Source: Pohlia nutans (lineage: Eukaryota > Streptophyta > Bryopsida > Bryales > Mniaceae). Taken from it: 64,000 nucleotides of DNA. Shown here one piece after another: positions 21,468 to 32,739 of the stretch (the first letter of the stretch is position 1; each line of letters starts with the position of its first letter). Where the stretch lies: contig CM040096.1 in assembly GCA_022496805.1 (NCBI GenBank), forward strand, positions 9,487,501 to 9,551,500, in the 5' to 3' direction. Made by a program: the position numbers and the translations under genes. The notes under the pieces are model-generated. The model did no database searches. It was not told where the DNA came from and saw nothing but the letters and a program-made list of their open reading frames with translations.

Positions 21468-21545
21468 TTGATCACGGAGTAGTTCCTGGGTGGTCCAGTC
21501 GGTTGTCTTCGGAGGTTCGTCCGCAGTCGACTGCTCTGAGGTCGA

Positions 21546-23714
21546 CTAGCTTCGGGTAATCACTGCGACCGTCAGGACGCCGACCGTAGTGTTCGGTAGT
21601 TCTTCGATGATGACTGAAGACGGATTGGGCTTGTTCTCTACCTGTTGGCTAAGGAATTTGACCACCTTCGGATCCTTGAGCATGGGACACATGTGGGTCA
21701 GATGGTCGAGGGTTTTGCAGAGAGAGCATGGGAATAGGCGTCGAGGTGTGCCATCTCTGGGCGGTCGACCTCTCGATTCAGGTGTAGTCGACACTGGTGT
21801 GGCTGCTGCTACCGGGACTGTCGGGTTTGCCGCTGCACGCTTTTTGCCAATCTCGCTCTCCGGGTTGAGCCAACAATCACGTTCGGTATGGCTAGTCTTT
21901 TTGCATCTGGTGCAGAATACCTTCTTGGTATTTTCAGCGCGATCGGTAGTACCAGTCGAGTCGGGTTCTTTGGGTAGTCCACTTTGTGCTAGCTTCGCTG
22001 ACTTCTTGGCCTGGGCTAGTGTCGATCTGGATAGTCCGACTGTGGCTATCTGCAAATACTTCAACAAACCAGCTCGGAAGTTGCTTAGTAAAAAATTATC
22101 AGCCGGATGGACCTCAAACTGGCTAGCCAGTTTCATCATCCGCTCGTAGTAGTCGTCAACCGACTCCTTCGCGTCTTGTTTAAGACTTCGGAAGCGTAGG
22201 TACGCCTGGTCATCATTGTCGATCTCTTGGTATCGATGTTTGAAGGCATCAACTATGGAATGTAGGTCTTGGTGTGGGTATGACGCTCGATGGGTAGTAA
22301 ACCAGTTGTAGTTACTGGCATCGACTAACGAGTTCCCAAATAATGCGATAGTAATCACTTCATCTGTTTCGCCATTCAAAGTAAGTGCATTGAGGAATCG
22401 ATTTACATGAGTTATGGCACACTTACCTTCCTTGAAGGTAGGCATGACTACCGGTTTACGAGCAGTCGTTCGAGATGGGACTGCTGCTGTCGGGTAGGAA
22501 GGTAGATGTGGTATATGTACTAGAGCAGTCGGGTATGGTATCGACCGAGGGTCGTTTATCGCACATTGGTCGGTGTAGTGACCGTACGAACCACAAGATG
22601 CACACAAGGGAAGTGTGGGTCGGTACTGCTGGGCAGTCGGTAGGATTTGAGGCTGGGGGACTATCGGTCGACTATACGTGAGTTGTGGTAAAGGTATAGG
22701 TTGGGCCTGTATAAAAGATGGATGGTTTTGGTGAATGGGAATGCCTAGTGCGGGCTGGTTTTGATAACTAGGATTAAGACCAGTTCTGGGTGTTGATACT
22801 CGAGGAGTCGTAGTTCTTGGTGTCGACTGGTCTAGGATCAGAATATTCGGCTCATGAGTGTGAGTTCGAATAGTCGGTAGTATGGGTCGAGATGCTACTA
22901 GGTCATCGCCTCGGTTAGAGTGAAAAATTTCTCTAATCTTCATGGCTAAGTCGGTTTCAAAGTCGTCCGGGTTAGTCGGGTACTGATTTTCGGGTACAGG
23001 TGTCTGTGGTCGACTATTCATTTGACCAGGCGAACTATGTTCCTGGTGAAATAAGGGTAACTGGTCCGGTTGACTGGGTTGAGACTCCAAGTACCCTGGT
23101 TCTAAAGTCGGGTCGTGGTTTGATAACAAACATGCAAGTCGGGAGTCTAATTCTTCCCGACTACGACGTAATTGGTTAATCTCTACCTGCCGTTGATGAG
23201 AAATGATAGTAGGGTCAGTCGTATATCTTACCAGTCTGTGACGCGCACTGGCTGGTCGTTCCGGTAGGTCCAGTGGATCTTGTGGTACTCGACGTGGAGA
23301 AGGCGGGTTGGACATCGCCTGTAGCGCCACAGTCGGGTGGGTATAATATTGGGTCAAGGTATACCTAGTCGGTGGTATCTCCAGGGGTCGGGTCGGGAGA
23401 TTCGCAATTCCGCGTCCCATTGGCACGGACGTCTCATGGAAGATGGTACCTTCTGGGTTATCCATCAATCCTTGTGTGAATTCCCGGTAGTGTTGTAGTG
23501 ACGGGTCGGTCGAGGTCGATGGTGCGACTTGCCGCCTCGTGTCGTATATCGGTCGGGTGTCCATTTCCTGGGTAGTATTTCGTACTACTGCTGGTGGACT
23601 CATTTCCGACTGCAAATTTCTCCATTCTCTGTAAAAACGGGGGTTAGTAAGCTGGTCGGTAGTCAGTTCGAGTGGCAAGGGTGAGCCGGTGGCACGTGTA
23701 CGCGGTCCTGTCAT
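21546..23714 (-). CDS. Gag of the Ty3/gypsy element
   Basis: 722 residues. A long Pro/Thr-rich N-terminus precedes the retrotransposon capsid domain at about 425-590 (FLNALTLNGETDEVITIALF, LRFRSLKQDAKESVDDYYER). Three CX2CX4HX4C zinc knuckles are visible: 371-384 (CASCGSYGHYTDQC), 601-614 (CTRCKKTSHTERDC) and 663-676 (CSLCKTLDHLTHMC). The first lies on the N-terminal side of the capsid domain, an unusual place. The ORF ends with TAG at 21546-21548, and the protease frame continues in phase. Confidence 0.92.
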   Translation of the reverse strand: MTGPRTRATGSPLPLELTTDQLTNPRFYREWRNLQSEMSPPAVVRNTTQEMDTRPIYDTRRQVAPSTSTDPSLQHYREFTQGLMDNPEGTIFHETSVPMGRGIANLPTRPLEIPPTRYTLTQYYTHPTVALQAMSNPPSPRRVPQDPLDLPERPASARHRLVRYTTDPTIISHQRQVEINQLRRSREELDSRLACLLSNHDPTLEPGYLESQPSQPDQLPLFHQEHSSPGQMNSRPQTPVPENQYPTNPDDFETDLAMKIREIFHSNRGDDLVASRPILPTIRTHTHEPNILILDQSTPRTTTPRVSTPRTGLNPSYQNQPALGIPIHQNHPSFIQAQPIPLPQLTYSRPIVPQPQILPTAQQYRPTLPLCASCGSYGHYTDQCAINDPRSIPYPTALVHIPHLPSYPTAAVPSRTTARKPVVMPTFKEGKCAITHVNRFLNALTLNGETDEVITIALFGNSLVDASNYNWFTTHRASYPHQDLHSIVDAFKHRYQEIDNDDQAYLRFRSLKQDAKESVDDYYERMMKLASQFEVHPADNFLLSNFRAGLLKYLQIATVGLSRSTLAQAKKSAKLAQSGLPKEPDSTGTTDRAENTKKVFCTRCKKTSHTERDCWLNPESEIGKKRAAANPTVPVAAATPVSTTPESRGRPPRDGTPRRLFPCSLCKTLDHLTHMCPMLKDPKVVKFLSQQVENKPNPSSVIIEELPNTTVGVLTVAVITRS

Positions 23715-24098
23715 AGTGGTGACATGACAGTTTTTTAGATCTAGATCTGAATCGAGATCTAGATCTAGATTTGTAGGAGTCGGGTTCTGAGATCTAGTTG
23801 GCTAGCCTTTTGTGTGGGTTTAGTCGGTTGCACTTGGTACCGTAAACCTCTTCCACAGACTGCTCTTACAGATTCCTGGTCAGAAACATTATCGATTGAT
23901 CTCTACGTTGGCCGATTGTCACATATGGATTTTTGAGGTGTTTTTTGGATGTAATCGTACCTTATAGCTTGCTTAGAACTGCTCAATTTTTGTGTAGGAA
24001 GCAAATTACTGCTGTTTCCCAGGGACGTACGAGCATCTAGCGATAGCCGACCGGACTGACTACTGGCTAGACGTACAGGAAGGCTGATTTCTGAGCTG

Positions 24099-24118
24099 AA
24101 CTTTGCATGGTCACCAAA
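24099..24118 (-). other. candidate primer binding site
   Basis: Read on the minus strand, TTTGGTGACCATGCAAAG follows the 5' LTR directly. A TGG two bases in is where a tRNA CCA end would pair. I cannot assign the tRNA. Confidence 0.45.
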
Positions 24119-24662
24119 TGTTAAGGAGATTTTCCTAGGAACCGGTCTTAAACGAATGTGACTACTCCTCACAAGACTACTCTACTCTAGACTAGTTGCT
24201 AGAGATTGAAGGGAGTAGTAAGAGATTTCCACAAAAGAGAACGTATTGTCGACTAGGAGAAAGCACCAGTATGCTAGAGAGTCGACTCCTGCATACTCAC
24301 AGACTACTGCAACTAATCAAGGTACAACCACAAAGAGCGATACTAGAACAAGAAGCATCAGTAGTCTAGCAGTAGTAGTCTAACATACTAGTGCACACAA
24401 GAAGTGTTTGAGACAAGAGCGTAGTACAAATGAGGCTGCCAAGAAGATGTACAAAATGTATAGCAACCCCTCTCACAACAAGAGGGAAAGTACATATAGG
24501 AGACTGGTCTGACAGTGTGTCAGACTGGTCGACCGGAAAAGTCGGGTCGACCAGTCTGTACCAGCCTGTACTACTCAGTATCACCTGCCGGGTCTATACA
24601 TGCTGGGTATAGACTAGCCTAAACTTAGCCTAAGGGAATATCTACAAAATATTCGGTTAACA
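24119..24662 (-). repeat. 5' LTR (element orientation)
   Basis: 544 bp; the element reads leftwards from it. Its first bases TGT complete a GTATGT splice-donor consensus with the target-site duplication. Confidence 0.95.
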
Positions 24663-24665
24663 TAC

Positions 24666-24708
24666 CTTCTTTCCAAAGTGTCACTTCCCCACGCAAGTGT
24701 TGTAACAT
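24666..24708 (-). CDS. first coding exon of the interrupted gene
   Basis: ATG at 24708-24706, then about 14 codons (MLQHLRGEVTLWKE) to the donor GAAG|GTATGT at 24666. In-frame stops upstream support this ATG. Joining to 13634 keeps the frame. The donor's GTA is the target duplication and the following TGT is retrotransposon LTR. Confidence 0.55.
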
Positions 24709-24739
24709 GAAATCAAAAGTGTGAAGATGTGAAGTAGGT

Positions 24740-25300
24740 TATGCCCCATATTCTGGCTACTTGCACCTACAAACCACACAAGTCAGACACTTTCAAAGTT
24801 CAGTTTTGAAAGAGTTGCAAACCACACAATTCAAACTCAACTCACAACTAAACTCTCCTCTCGCTTCCCCTCATCTATTGTTGTGTCAGACCTAAACCTC
24901 ACGACGATACTAGGAACTAGAATCTTGAAGAGCTGGAAACTAGAAGCTCACCTTGAGGTTGCTGCATTCACATTCACCCGCGGCCGTGGATGACGGCAGT
25001 CCCTAAACCGGTGCTACGGTTCCTGGCAGTGGAAAGAAAACCTTTTGTAAGAATGCCGAAATGATCACGTTCACCTTCACCTGTGCAGGCTTGTTCGGAC
25101 TACCTCGCCCTCCCCTCGTCACTAACGGCGGCCCGATGAGGAGGCTGCGCTTGGCTTGCCCGGCGCTCTCCCTTGCCCCCCCGACCCCCCCGACCCCGCA
25201 GCTCTCCAGCTCTCCCCCGTTCCTGACCTACCCCATTCCCTAAGTCTCTTCACCCCGGTTGATCCCCGAACATGCTAGTAAACCCTAAGAGCTCCGCACA
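24740..25300 (-). promoter_or_regulatory. 5' UTR and promoter region of the interrupted gene
   Basis: A GC-rich block (24970-25290) stands out from AT-rich surroundings. It has a consensus donor CTCAAG|GTGAGC near 24952 and candidate acceptors near 24755-24770, suggesting a 5' UTR intron. TAGGGTTTA (telo-box-like) lies near 25281 on the minus strand. No long frame is open on the minus strand here. Confidence 0.45.
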
Positions 25301-26330
25301 CGGTGAACGGAGAGGGGATGTTCAGCAGTCAGTCCAAGCTAGTCTTACACCTTTGGCCCCCAAGTTATGCCATCTCAAAGAAATACTTCTTGGGAGGGGG
25401 CACATTGGGCACCAAAAAACCATTTAGTAGGAGATTAGATGCCAGATTTTAAGTACGCAAGATAGATGCAATATTAGATGTGATATTTTTAGCAAGTAAT
25501 GATATTTCCTTTATATTGTCAAAAAACTTCTTGCATATAATGAAATATTGCATCTAAATTGAAGTAAATTTTTTTGACACATTGTCACAATTTGTCACAC
25601 ATCGTTGGGCACGGTACCAAACAAACTTCTTCTTTTCCACATAAAACTTGGAGATCTTCATATTTTCACTTTTTACTTTTTCCACAACAATATGTGTGGT
25701 GTATCTTCTTTTTGACCATTTGGATGATCATTCTAAAACATATTATGTTTACAAAAACTTAAAACGTGAATTTGCAAGTTTTGAACCTCCACTTCTTGAA
25801 GAATTGTTTTGAATATGCTACACCCTTTTTCTATGTCTAAAAATTGGTGTACGAGGAACTAATATTATGCTTAGCATGATGGTAAATAGTAGACCTTGTG
25901 TAATGCAAACATTTGCCAACAAGTGAAGTCAAAGTCCGCTGATCCACTCAATGCAGGGAATAAATTGAACCATGTTTCTATTTCACACACTATAATATTT
26001 CAATCCATGCGGTCAAAAGTTTCTGAATTTTTATAGATATGTTACTTCATAAGTCTTAATTGAGGTCCTATGGTTAAAAATGAGAATATATGTTTTTTTC
26101 TTCCTTACCCATTGCACTAGAATCAAGAGGTTTAGGGTTAATAAAAAAGAAATAAGGGGATAGAGTTCCTAGTATCTTTGCTTGGCATTACAAATAATTC
26201 TAATGAACCAAGTTCACCAAAGACCAAAAACTGTGAACGGATATAACCTTGGCAAAGGCCAATTTTAAGAATATTCTAGTAATGTTTTAAGTGTTGCTTG
26301 CCGTTAGATACTATGAATATTTTCAATTGA
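25301..26330. other. AT-rich intergenic, nothing recognised
   Basis: No coding, RNA or terminal-repeat signal that I can support. Confidence 0.4.
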
Positions 26331-26339
26331 CCTGGGCGC

Positions 26340-26957
26340 TTATCACATCTATCAATGTTGTGGGTGAAGAATTAAAAGATGATATGCAGAGGCAAATTCA
26401 AATTCTCCAAGATGATTTGGTATCATACTTGAAAAGGAGAATTTAGTTGAGCGTTACAGCAATGAGGCAATTGAAAAGTTCGAGGTGCTGTTGGAAAGTA
26501 CGGCCAAAAGTAAACAATACTCTGAGGGTTGGATAGAGGTGCTGCAAACACACAAGGGGTTAGCCAGTTTATCGCTACTTGCAGAGATATAACTTGATGT
26601 GTGTTTCACTTCTAAAGATTCCGTACAACACTTCGGTTGTAGATGGCTGCCACTATTGAGACGACCCATATTTTGTTCCATGGAGACTTCAACAACTACG
26701 CGGATGAAGGTGTTCTCTTTACTTCGGTTTGGAAGACCATTTTAAGACCAATCGATAGAATAAACACGAATCTAGTTAGAGGTGAATTAGGCCATCAAAC
26801 GATGGATATCATACTCCCAATGCAATTCAAGGTGACATCGAATTGGATCCAGAGACTGGTGGACATCACTGCCATTAAAGCATGCATCCGGTTGGCGGCA
26901 AATGGAGGCTTACAGGTGGAGTTCCTGAAGATCTTCTGGGAAGAACTACAAAGATAG
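26340..26957 (+). pseudogene. decayed coding region of unknown origin
   Basis: Protein-like stretches in shifting frames: EELKDDMQRQIQILQDDLVS and RYSNEAIEKFEVLLESTAK (before 26590), then a 104-codon ORF at 26643-26957 (HGDFNNYADEGVLFTSVW). Stops and frame changes separate them without clear splice sites. I do not recognise the family; unannotated exons of a real gene remain possible. Confidence 0.35.
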
Positions 26958-28066
26958 CATCAGAATCAGGCACTCCAAGGCTGCACGTGGTCGCACGCTC
27001 ATTCTACCACATCCGAGAGAGACTAGCACACACTAGCTGACTTTACACATTCACCTTGTAATATCATGATTTTAGACTCACATAAATAAACATCGATGTT
27101 TTAAGGAATTCAATGGTAGTGATTTTGTTCATTTATGTACACAACACTCATAAGACTCGTTTTTCGGTGAATATAATTTCAATACATAATGCTTGTAATC
27201 ATCATTTCTATGTTATTTATTATTTATTTTAAATAAACATTATTCATATTAAGATACTTGTAATGTAGGTTGGGTGAATATATTTTAATTGCTGCATGAC
27301 ACACTAGTGTCATTTATTTAGAATGTTATAATGAATTTTATGCAACAAGGATTGACTCGGATGTGTGGGCATTTTTATTTATTCAATATTTTACTACATT
27401 TACTATGTACTATATACCATGATCACAAAATGTAGAGTATCATAAAACCACTTGATATTATGTCATTTGGTTTGATAATAGAAACAATATATTACTATAA
27501 TTTTTAACTATGTCCTGCTTAACCAATACTTGTAATTTAACTATACGATGTATCAAGACACAATCAGAAGTAATATGCACATATTTAACCAAATGAACTC
27601 TATGTAACTTATTAAATGTATCGGTATATTATTATAAACTTATAATATTGAAGAAGTATGATTTGTGTTCTATCTAAGAATATATATATTTTCATTGAAA
27701 CGAATATTAATGCCAACTTCAGATAAATATATAGAGATTGCAAATTATTATTTCTTTATATTCCATTTGTATATAGAATACTCATAATCTAATACATCAT
27801 CATTGTCAAAACTAAGAATATTGAAGTAGAAAAACAATTTAAAAATAAAAACCAAGATCTCTGATTTTTATGTGAATAATGTAATTTGTTTATTGCACCT
27901 TGTCCAACAAAGTTGAACTTTTTTGAATTTTTTGGATTCCTTGTTTGTTTATGGCATTATTGTAACTTCTAAAATGACCCTTTTACACGACAATGATAGA
28001 GTAAAATAAAATCGGTTTAATTCTTGAAGGACGGAACCAAAACCACCAAGCATTTTTTTTCATCTG
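26958..28066. other. very AT-rich intergenic
   Basis: No gene seen. Homopolymer-rich, with many ATTTA-like words; nothing structured found. Confidence 0.4.
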
Positions 28067-28903
28067 CTAGATTCCTTGGTAGCCAATGACAGAGTTCCTC
28101 TCGAATTGGGCCATGACATCAATAACGATCAACGTCAAACTTTTGCAACTCTTGCTACAAACTATCAAGTGCATCGCAATACCATACGAAATTATATTCG
28201 AGAGCTTGGTTTCAGAAATTGCATCGCTCTCCAAAAACCGTACCTCAGTCCAATGCATAAAGCAAGCAAATTAGCTTTGCTCGCAAATATAAGCATTGGA
28301 CAGAACATGATTGGTACAAGGTCATTTGGACAGATGAATCGTCGTTTGAACTTGGAAAGTACTCTCAACACATTCAAGTATGACGCAAACCTCACTAAAC
28401 GTATAGTACACAATGTTTAACACCTACCTTCAAATCTGGACGAACAACTGTGATGGTATGGGGTGCGTTAACTAGTTTTGATAAAAGCCCATTAGTCATT
28501 ATGCCTCAATGAGAAAGAACTGCTACCCATTTTGTTGAAAATGTGTATGAAGGCACTTTGAACGGGTTTTATTTCGTGCACAATAATCCTCATGAGCTCA
28601 CATTCATGGAAAATGGTGCTCATGTTCATTGAAGTAAGTTGCCAGAGAATTGGAGACTAACTCATGGCATAAAGAAGTTGGTTTGGCCTCCGAATTCACC
28701 TGATCTAAATTCCATTGAAAACCTGTAGAAGGTACTTAAAGATTTCCTTCGTTACCACAACATATCAAAGAATAAGCAAGAAATGATACAAATCATTCAA
28801 GAAGTATGGGATGAAATATCCTTAAAGCAATTGAAACGGCTCATTTCAAGTATACCTAATTGCATGAAAGCAATGATTTCGACAAGGGGTGGAAGTACTA
28901 GGT
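28067..28903 (+). pseudogene. Tc1-type (DD34E) transposase fossil
   Basis: The frames of a Tc1/mariner transposase can be followed across the region: an N-terminal helix-turn-helix (FATLATNYQVHRNTIRNYI), then after a frameshift near 28270 the catalytic VIWTDESSFELG (about 28322), then MVWGA, and a final block ending WPPNSPDLNSIEN (about 28690-28725). The spacing from the second catalytic position to the Glu is 34 residues, the Tc1 signature. The second Asp appears as Asn (MENGAHVH), and at least three stops and one frameshift break the frame. Mariner-type elements of plants are normally DD39D, so this is a different clade. No flanking inverted repeats found. Confidence 0.8.
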
Positions 28904-29198
28904 GATAGATAGTGTATAAGAAAAATACAAATACTTGTATAGTTTTGAGATTTATATGTATATATTTTTTATGATGTTGAATACACTTCAGTAAAATTTT
29001 AACACAATTTGAAATTCCAAAATCCATTCATTTTTTAGCAAATACTTGCATTCCAAAGTTTGTCAATTTTTTCAACACACTACCTTCCGACTAGAATTCA
29101 TAAGATATTCAGACCTAATTGTACATTACAGGATGTTGTCAAGGAAAAGCTTGCAATCTATTCGTTGTCCAATGTATGTATGCAGGCACATCAAAGTG

Positions 29199-30139
29199 TT
29201 AACCCTTTACCGCCCAGGGCTGTTTTGCTCACCAGGCCGTTTTCTGGGTTTTTTTTTTCGAATTGTGATCTGCTTCTTGTTCAGGGTTCAATGCTCAATT
29301 CAATCGTATGATTTTGAGAAGCACACATCAAAGAAGACGATGTGTAAATTTTGGAATCATCGGACCATTGGTTTTGGAGATTATAACCCCAGATGCAACC
29401 GTATATTGTGGACCGGGAGGAGACAATTTTAGGGGTGGTGAATTCGGTCCTTTTGAACGTAGGGTTACCATTTTTTTACATTCTTGAAACTTCGGTTCAG
29501 CCTTCGAACATCTCGTCCTCTTCGATTCAGTTCATCACAAGCATCAAATGGACACACACATAATTATTGGTGAATTTTTTTCTTCGGCCTAGGCAAACGC
29601 ATACGGTTCTTGTAGATTCTTTATACTATACAACATGGATCGTGGAATCCAAACCACCTTGATCGAGTTACAGTTTCTGCTCAAAGTGCACATAAGGTTC
29701 GCAAACTGTATGATAATCCTAGAAAAAAACCCAAAGAAACGGCTGAATACCATCAACTACGCCATAATGCTACAGTTTCATACATAATACTCTAACTTTC
29801 TTTATGTTTCTCTTTCTCTCCCACATACTAACACCTCACTTTTCTTTCCGTAGAACGTCCAAACCAATGCACAGAATATCCAAAGGGTAGTGTCCTTTAC
29901 ACTCACACCCGGCTTTCTTTCTGCGAGTTTACACATATGTGCCGTATTTACACTTTTATACATGCATATTTGGATAGTTGGAGAGTGCGAAATCAAAAAA
30001 ATAAAATTCAAGGTGGTGCTTAAAAAGTTACACATATGAACTTCGCACATCAGAGTGCAGTTCATCACGGATTTTCCATTATTAAGGTTTCAGATGACCC
30101 AGCGACCACCTAGTGGTTAGCTGGGCACTAAAGGGTTAA
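29199..30139. mobile_element. TTAA-type (piggyBac-like) MITE, family C
   Basis: 941 bp from TTAACCCTTTACCGCCCAG to CTGGGCACTAAAGGGTTAA; same family as 8635-9445 (ends match, internal blocks similar). No transposase. A short ORF inside (29046-29432) crosses the element border and is a chance frame. Confidence 0.85.
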
Positions 30140-30955
30140 GTAAGTTGGTGGTTTTAGGGCAATCAACCTTATCATTCATGTGATAATTGATACCTAGACC
30201 CAGATTTAAGTATTGAAGTGATTGATATTTTAATTTTCTCTAGGATCCGGAATGGTGCTTGGTTACAGGCCTGGCTACCTTAGAAGCCAGATTTCTACAT
30301 GACATTCATTATCATAGCCAGATTTTGTAAAGAATTTTAACAAATTATGATCACAGCTACGAAATTGTTGTCAGATTCTCTACCATTAGTGCCAATCTGG
30401 CTTACAAAACAAAAAACAACGCCAGAAAAAACAATCCATGCAGTTGGGTGCAGCCCGCAGTTACTGATCCCATGCAGGTGGCCGTCTCTGCAAAATCGGG
30501 AAAAAAAACAACCGTCCCGTGTTTCCATTCCTCAACTTCAGTGCCCACAAGCGACTTATCTCAAGGACAGAATGCTCAGCATAGACTCATACAAGCTGTG
30601 AACACAAACCCTAAACCCTAAACCTCCTACTATACCAAACAGCAACATCCAGGCTCTTGGCACACATCGTTGTAGCACCCAAAGCCTGTGCATCTATCCC
30701 ACAAATGCACCGCAGCTTCGCCTTCCTCAAGATCGCCGTTCCAAATCCCCAACAAAAGGGACAAGAATTTCAATTAGGGTTTAAGGTTTAGGATTTCGGA
30801 TCCAAAACTAGTATAATCATCAACGAGGGAAAACATACACGCTTTCAGAGCGGTCACAATCCCAGATTAAACCAACCACACACGCCAGAAGCAGATTGAA
30901 GGAATATTTTACCAAGGATTTTCCAAGTACTACAAGGATCACTACTACTGCTACT
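30140..30955. other. 3' flank of RPL7, no gene recognised
   Basis: Contains a short AACCCTAAACCCTAAACC run (30606-30625), too short for a telomeric array, and probably the RPL7 3' UTR near its right end. Confidence 0.4.
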
Positions 30956-32644
30956 CTAGGTCATCTGGCGGAGGAGGGTATTCATAAAGTCCTCTCTATT
31001 GCCAGCGTCGCCCTGTTCAACGTGTTGGTTCCGCACCTTCGAGAGGCCACCAACAGGAGCGCTCAGCTTGAAGGGCAACAAGAAGTTGTTGGCTTCCTTG
31101 AAATGAGGGCCGACAGTGTAAATCTCGTGGACAAGATCCTCAATACAGATGATGCCCAACTTGCCCAGAGCCTGCTCGATGACGCTGTTGTCTGTCAACG
31201 GCGTCCGGTCCTTCTTGCCCTGCTTGCCGTTCCCACGCTTGTAGATCAATTCCCTCACACTCTTCAGGTTGGGATACCTGTGAAGCCACAAACTTTCAGA
31301 CAATAAATCGTATTGAAAAAAACCATTAACCCCTAAGCGGTCCACTGTGTATTTTCTGTAGTGCCGGAAAATTGGACCCCCTGCTGCAAATCATCTGTTC
31401 GTGTGAAAATGACTTCAGTTTGACACGATTGAAACTGTTGATCTTGTAGTAGTATAGAACAAGAGCTTTAAAATGATGTATTGCAATCAGAAAACCAAGG
31501 TAAAATGAGAAAATGCCACCGTTGCAAAGTTCAGTGATGCAGATGGCCATATTTAAGAGTTAGGAGGAGCCGGAGGTGCGATGTACATACCCGTAAATGA
31601 CATAAGGCTCAACCTTGCGCAACATATTCATAGTCGCCTCATTCGCTTTCATGAACACTCCGTCGAAAATCTGCTTCAGTCTCAATACCTGCATGATCTT
31701 CCTAGTCTTGGGATGCATGTCATTGATACTGCATCAACAAAAAAATTGATCCAGTAAGCTCCAAGTTGCATGGGTGAAGTATCTCACTAAATGAGATGTT
31801 TTTATAAACTTCAGGGGACCAAGTTCCACATTTCTAGTGAGCTTCTGAAAAAAAAAAAGTGGTGGAGAAGTTGTCATGAAGTGTGGAGGGTTCTCAAGCC
31901 CAAGATTTCAGGGCAACTTCTCCCCAACCAATCAAATTTGTTCACGTTTCACCTCAAGCAAGTCCATGAAACATGCACAACTTCATAACCGGGTATGACA
32001 CAAACCCAAGTTCCACTTTTCCCCTAATCTTCCCTACTTCCATGGGCACCTTCTCAAACCCATGGAACTTGGCTCTAAGCAACAAACACAAAGTTTATAA
32101 TAAAAAGCAGCACAACGACGACGACAACAACACCGACACCGACATGGTGCACGTAAAGTTTGGGATCGCCACCTTCAAATTCAAAAGTCGAAAGTACCAT
32201 CGTAACCTAAATTGCGATTTTTTTAGTAGAACTTACCCGCGAATACGAATGACGAACATGAGCTTGGCCTCAGGTTCGACATAGAATCTACCCTTCAGCT
32301 TGGCTTGCCTCTTCAACCTGATCAAATCGGTCTCCTGCTCACAGGCACAGACAGAACCTCCGTAAGATTAAGCTCGAAACCCTAAAATTGGTAGTAAAAC
32401 ACAAATTTGTTAGGAAAATTTGTACCTGACCACGGTACTCGCGGATGTACTGCTCCGCGCGCTTGAAGATGACCTGCCGAGTCTTGGAGCTCTTGCCCTT
32501 GGCGGATTCCAACTGCTCCTTGCGGTTGATGGCCCACTGCTCGTCGCGCTTGCGATTCTTGAGCAGAGTTTCCGGCACCACCTTCATGACCGCCGGCGTC
32601 TCTGCTACAGCAGCAGCCGCAGGAGAATCATTCTCGACCTCCAT
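30956..32644 (-). CDS. RPL7: 60S ribosomal protein L7 (uL30)
   Basis: Exons in transcription order are 32644-32426, 32337-32237, 31728-31591 and 31277-30956 (stop TAG); 780 nt, 259 residues, close to the plant family length. All introns are GT..AG and all phases close. Diagnostic segments are the basic N-terminal extension ([14 protein letters not shown]), [37 protein letters not shown], the L30 core ([20 protein letters not shown]), [20 protein letters not shown] and [15 protein letters not shown]. It is a component of the large cytosolic ribosomal subunit that binds rRNA. Intron 2 holds a Tourist-like MITE relative and intron 3 a TTAA MITE; neither touches a splice site. Confidence 0.96.
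31326..31563. mobile_element. short TTAA-type MITE in RPL7 intron 3
   Basis: Left end TTAACCCCTAAGCGGTCC is typical. The right end (TTAAGAGTTAG) is diverged. About 238 bp, no ORF. Confidence 0.55.
31814..32075. mobile_element. Tourist-like MITE relative in RPL7 intron 2
   Basis: An inverted homologue of 2506-2832, sharing CATGGAACTTGGCTC at the right end and GACCAAGTTCCACATTT on the left. The right flank is TAA; the left flank is decayed. Confidence 0.7.
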
Positions 32645-32739
32645 AAGAACAAATTAATTGGGTCGTCGTGGTCCGGGGCTTTGCTGCGAGCAGAGCGAAA
32701 AGACACTCTCCGTCGTCTGCGTCCGCACTTGCATTGAGT

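Larger units (their letters stand above)
13755..24662 (-). mobile_element. Ty3/gypsy LTR retrotransposon, 10.9 kb, TSD TACCT
   Basis: Two 544-bp LTRs (13755-14298 and 24119-24662) differ at about four positions, all transitions, and are flanked by the 5-bp duplication TACCT (13750-13754, 24663-24667). All coding is on the minus strand in the order gag, protease, RT, RNase H, integrase, then a long extra ORF; RT before integrase is the Ty3/gypsy order. There is no chromodomain. The extra 3' ORF recalls Tat/Athila-type elements, but lineage needs a tree. This copy cannot be autonomous: stops separate gag/PR/RT, a frameshift separates RT from RNase H, and integrase lacks its first Asp. The whole element is strikingly rich in GTCGAC. 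Confidence 0.97.

Noticed and set aside
29046..29432. 128-codon ORF
   Set aside because: It crosses the left border of the TTAA MITE at 29199 and has no motif; chance frame.
30606..30625. telomeric repeat
   Set aside because: Only about two AAACCCT units; common in plant leader sequences.
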